The translations under genes and the position numbers were made by a program. From Flavobacteriaceae bacterium (lineage in GTDB: Bacteria > Bacteroidota > Bacteroidia > Flavobacteriales > Flavobacteriaceae): DNA of 34,490 bases. Below the pieces are notes generated by a model. The model saw nothing but the letters and a program-made list of their open reading frames with translations, did no database searches and was not told the origin of the DNA. The DNA lies in assembly GCA_022424955.1 (NCBI GenBank), contig JAKMGK010000024.1, positions 1-34,490 on the forward strand, written 5' to 3'. Positions 33,291 through 34,490 of this stretch are shown here, piece by piece; the first letter of the stretch is position 1, and every line of letters begins with the position of its first letter.

Positions 33291-34490
33291 TTATTTCATT
33301 TTTTCTGCTAACTCCATTGCCTTGCCATCAGACAAGCTTGCCACAAAGCAACTAGCATTTAATATTGTTTTATAAAGGGTCTCCTCGACTAAGGGAGTCC
33401 CTTGAGGAACTAAGCGTAAAATCAATTGACCATAAGTGTTTGTCGTCCCTTTAAATTGATTCACCGCAGCGGTGCAAAAAGTTGATAAAAGGGTGGAGAT
33501 AACTTTATAACCCACAATTTCTTTCTGTAAAACTTCTTCTGAACGATAAACCTTATCCACACTAATAGCAATGATATCATCCATTTGTGCCTTATACTTG
33601 CTTTTGTCTAATAAAGCATGGGCAAAAGTACCCGCTAAAATCTCTTCTTCATGGGCTAAGAACATCTCAACAGCGTCCATAATTAAACTATTTATGGCTA
33701 AAGAGCGTAAATAACTCATCCGCTGGGAGGTGAATTGTAAACCAGCATATTTTTCGGTATCCATGCGGTCTTTCACTAGCTTGATCAAGTATTCTAAGGC
33801 ATAATCTTCTGAAATCCACCCAAGATTAATCCCATCTTCAAAATCAATAATGGTATAACAAATATCATCGGCTGCTTCTACTAAATAAGCTAATGGATGT
33901 CGATGGGTCCTATTCTTATCTTTTAATCCCATATCATTCGCAAGGGCTTCAAAGAAGTTTTTTTCTGACTGAAAATAACCAAACTTTTTATCGGCCACAT
34001 GGGAAGATGGACGATAGGGCAATGAGGCTTTAGGGTATTTCATATAAGCACCCAGGGTGGCATAACTTATTCTAAGTCCGCCTGGAGTTCCTCCCATGGA
34101 CTCTGTTAAAAGTTTAAAGCCGTTAGCATTCCCTTCAAATTGACATAGATCTGCATATTGTTCTGGAGTGAGTTCTGCTTTATATTGTTTCCCTTCTCCC
34201 GTTTCAAAATAATGGCCAATGGCTTTTTCGCCACTATGGCCAAAAGGTGGATTCCCTATATCATGGGCTAAGGCTGCAGCTGCTACAATTGCGCCAAAAT
34301 CATTAGGGTGATATCCATGTACTTGCTGTAAATGGGGGTGGCGCTTTAAAACTTCTTTTCCTGCTAAACGGCCTAAACTTCTGGCTACTACAGATACTTC
34401 TATACTGTGGGTAAGTCGGGTATGAACAAAATCTGTTTTGGAAAAAGGAATGACTTGAGTTTTATCTTGAAGAGATCGAAAATAAGAAGA
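33291..34490 (-). CDS. dgt: Deoxyguanosinetriphosphate triphosphohydrolase-like protein (5' end outside the window)
   Basis: The open frame runs without a stop from the right edge to 33291, giving at least 399 residues; the start lies beyond 34490. The HD-domain metal ligands are visible in TRLTHSIEV (His28 of the visible part), AHDIG (His76-Asp77) and PPFGHSGE, and the later VEAADDICYTIIDFEDG supplies the last conserved Asp. Dgt proteins hydrolyse dGTP (or other dNTPs) to the nucleoside and tripolyphosphate, shaping nucleotide pools and sometimes phage resistance. It heads the operon with the metallophosphoesterase and thioredoxin-fold protein. An ATG at 34097 is internal, not the true start. 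Confidence 0.93.
   Translation of the reverse strand, partial: SSYFRSLQDKTQVIPFSKTDFVHTRLTHSIEVSVVARSLGRLAGKEVLKRHPHLQQVHGYHPNDFGAIVAAAALAHDIGNPPFGHSGEKAIGHYFETGEGKQYKAELTPEQYADLCQFEGNANGFKLLTESMGGTPGGLRISYATLGAYMKYPKASLPYRPSSHVADKKFGYFQSEKNFFEALANDMGLKDKNRTHRHPLAYLVEAADDICYTIIDFEDGINLGWISEDYALEYLIKLVKDRMDTEKYAGLQFTSQRMSYLRSLAINSLIMDAVEMFLAHEEEILAGTFAHALLDKSKYKAQMDDIIAISVDKVYRSEEVLQKEIVGYKVISTLLSTFCTAAVNQFKGTTNTYGQLILRLVPQGTPLVEETLYKTILNASCFVASLSDGKAMELAEKMK

Noticed and set aside
34097-34097. ATG at 34097 as the start of the dGTPase gene
   Set aside because: The same frame continues upstream to the window edge and contains the essential HD-domain motifs, so this ATG is internal.
1-34490. 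Insertion sequences, prophage genes or a CRISPR array
   Set aside because: No transposase, integrase, phage structural gene or regularly spaced direct repeats were seen, including next to the pseudogenes.

Overview
The window looks like chromosomal DNA from a member of the Bacteroidota, most likely Flavobacteriaceae. It is AT-rich and carries a complete alternative complex III operon (actABCDEF). It encodes TonB-dependent receptors with N-terminal carboxypeptidase-like domains, a DUF2723 membrane protein and a SPOR protein. Several intergenic regions match the Bacteroidota promoter pattern TTTG-N19-21-TAnnTTTG, and there are no clear Shine-Dalgarno sequences. This assignment is inferred from gene families and promoters, since no database search was possible.

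Layout. (1) 1-8263, minus strand: actA-F, a respiratory quinol:cytochrome c oxidoreductase. (2) 8448-13350: a small SPOR protein convergent with the rimP-nusA-infB operon. (3) 13481-14086: remnant of a TonB-dependent receptor with an in-frame stop and a large internal deletion. (4) 14126-16726: a VWA plus MoxR/chelatase-type AAA+ pair. (5) 16921-20363: a sulfur locus with an Rrf2 regulator divergent from metY, then a decayed siroheme synthase and an intact ferredoxin-NADP reductase-like flavoprotein. (6) 20447-24138: a TonB-dependent receptor, DUF2237, DoxX-like, a small Smr protein, a 57-residue membrane protein and a frameshifted mini-lipoprotein. (7) 24156-26547: a diheme cytochrome lipoprotein and a beta-helix protein that form one operon. 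(8) 26641-28079: tRNA-Gln with its own promoter and terminator, a GNAT enzyme, and a short asparaginase with an in-frame stop. (9) 28158-34490: a DUF2723 O-mannosyltransferase-like protein, convergent with an operon of dGTPase, metallophosphoesterase and a cysteine-less thioredoxin-fold protein. The dGTPase runs off the right edge.

The most notable theme is gene decay. Four genes on the plus strand are broken (TonB receptor, siroheme synthase, small lipoprotein, asparaginase), mostly by in-frame TAA codons, small shifts and deletions. The siroheme synthase relic lies between genes that usually flank an assimilatory sulfate-reduction cluster, so this lineage may have lost sulfate assimilation here while keeping metY and its regulator. 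A perfect 17-bp palindrome between rrf2 and metY is a good candidate operator, and a shortened copy sits just before the relic. I saw no insertion sequence, prophage, CRISPR array or obvious new defence system.
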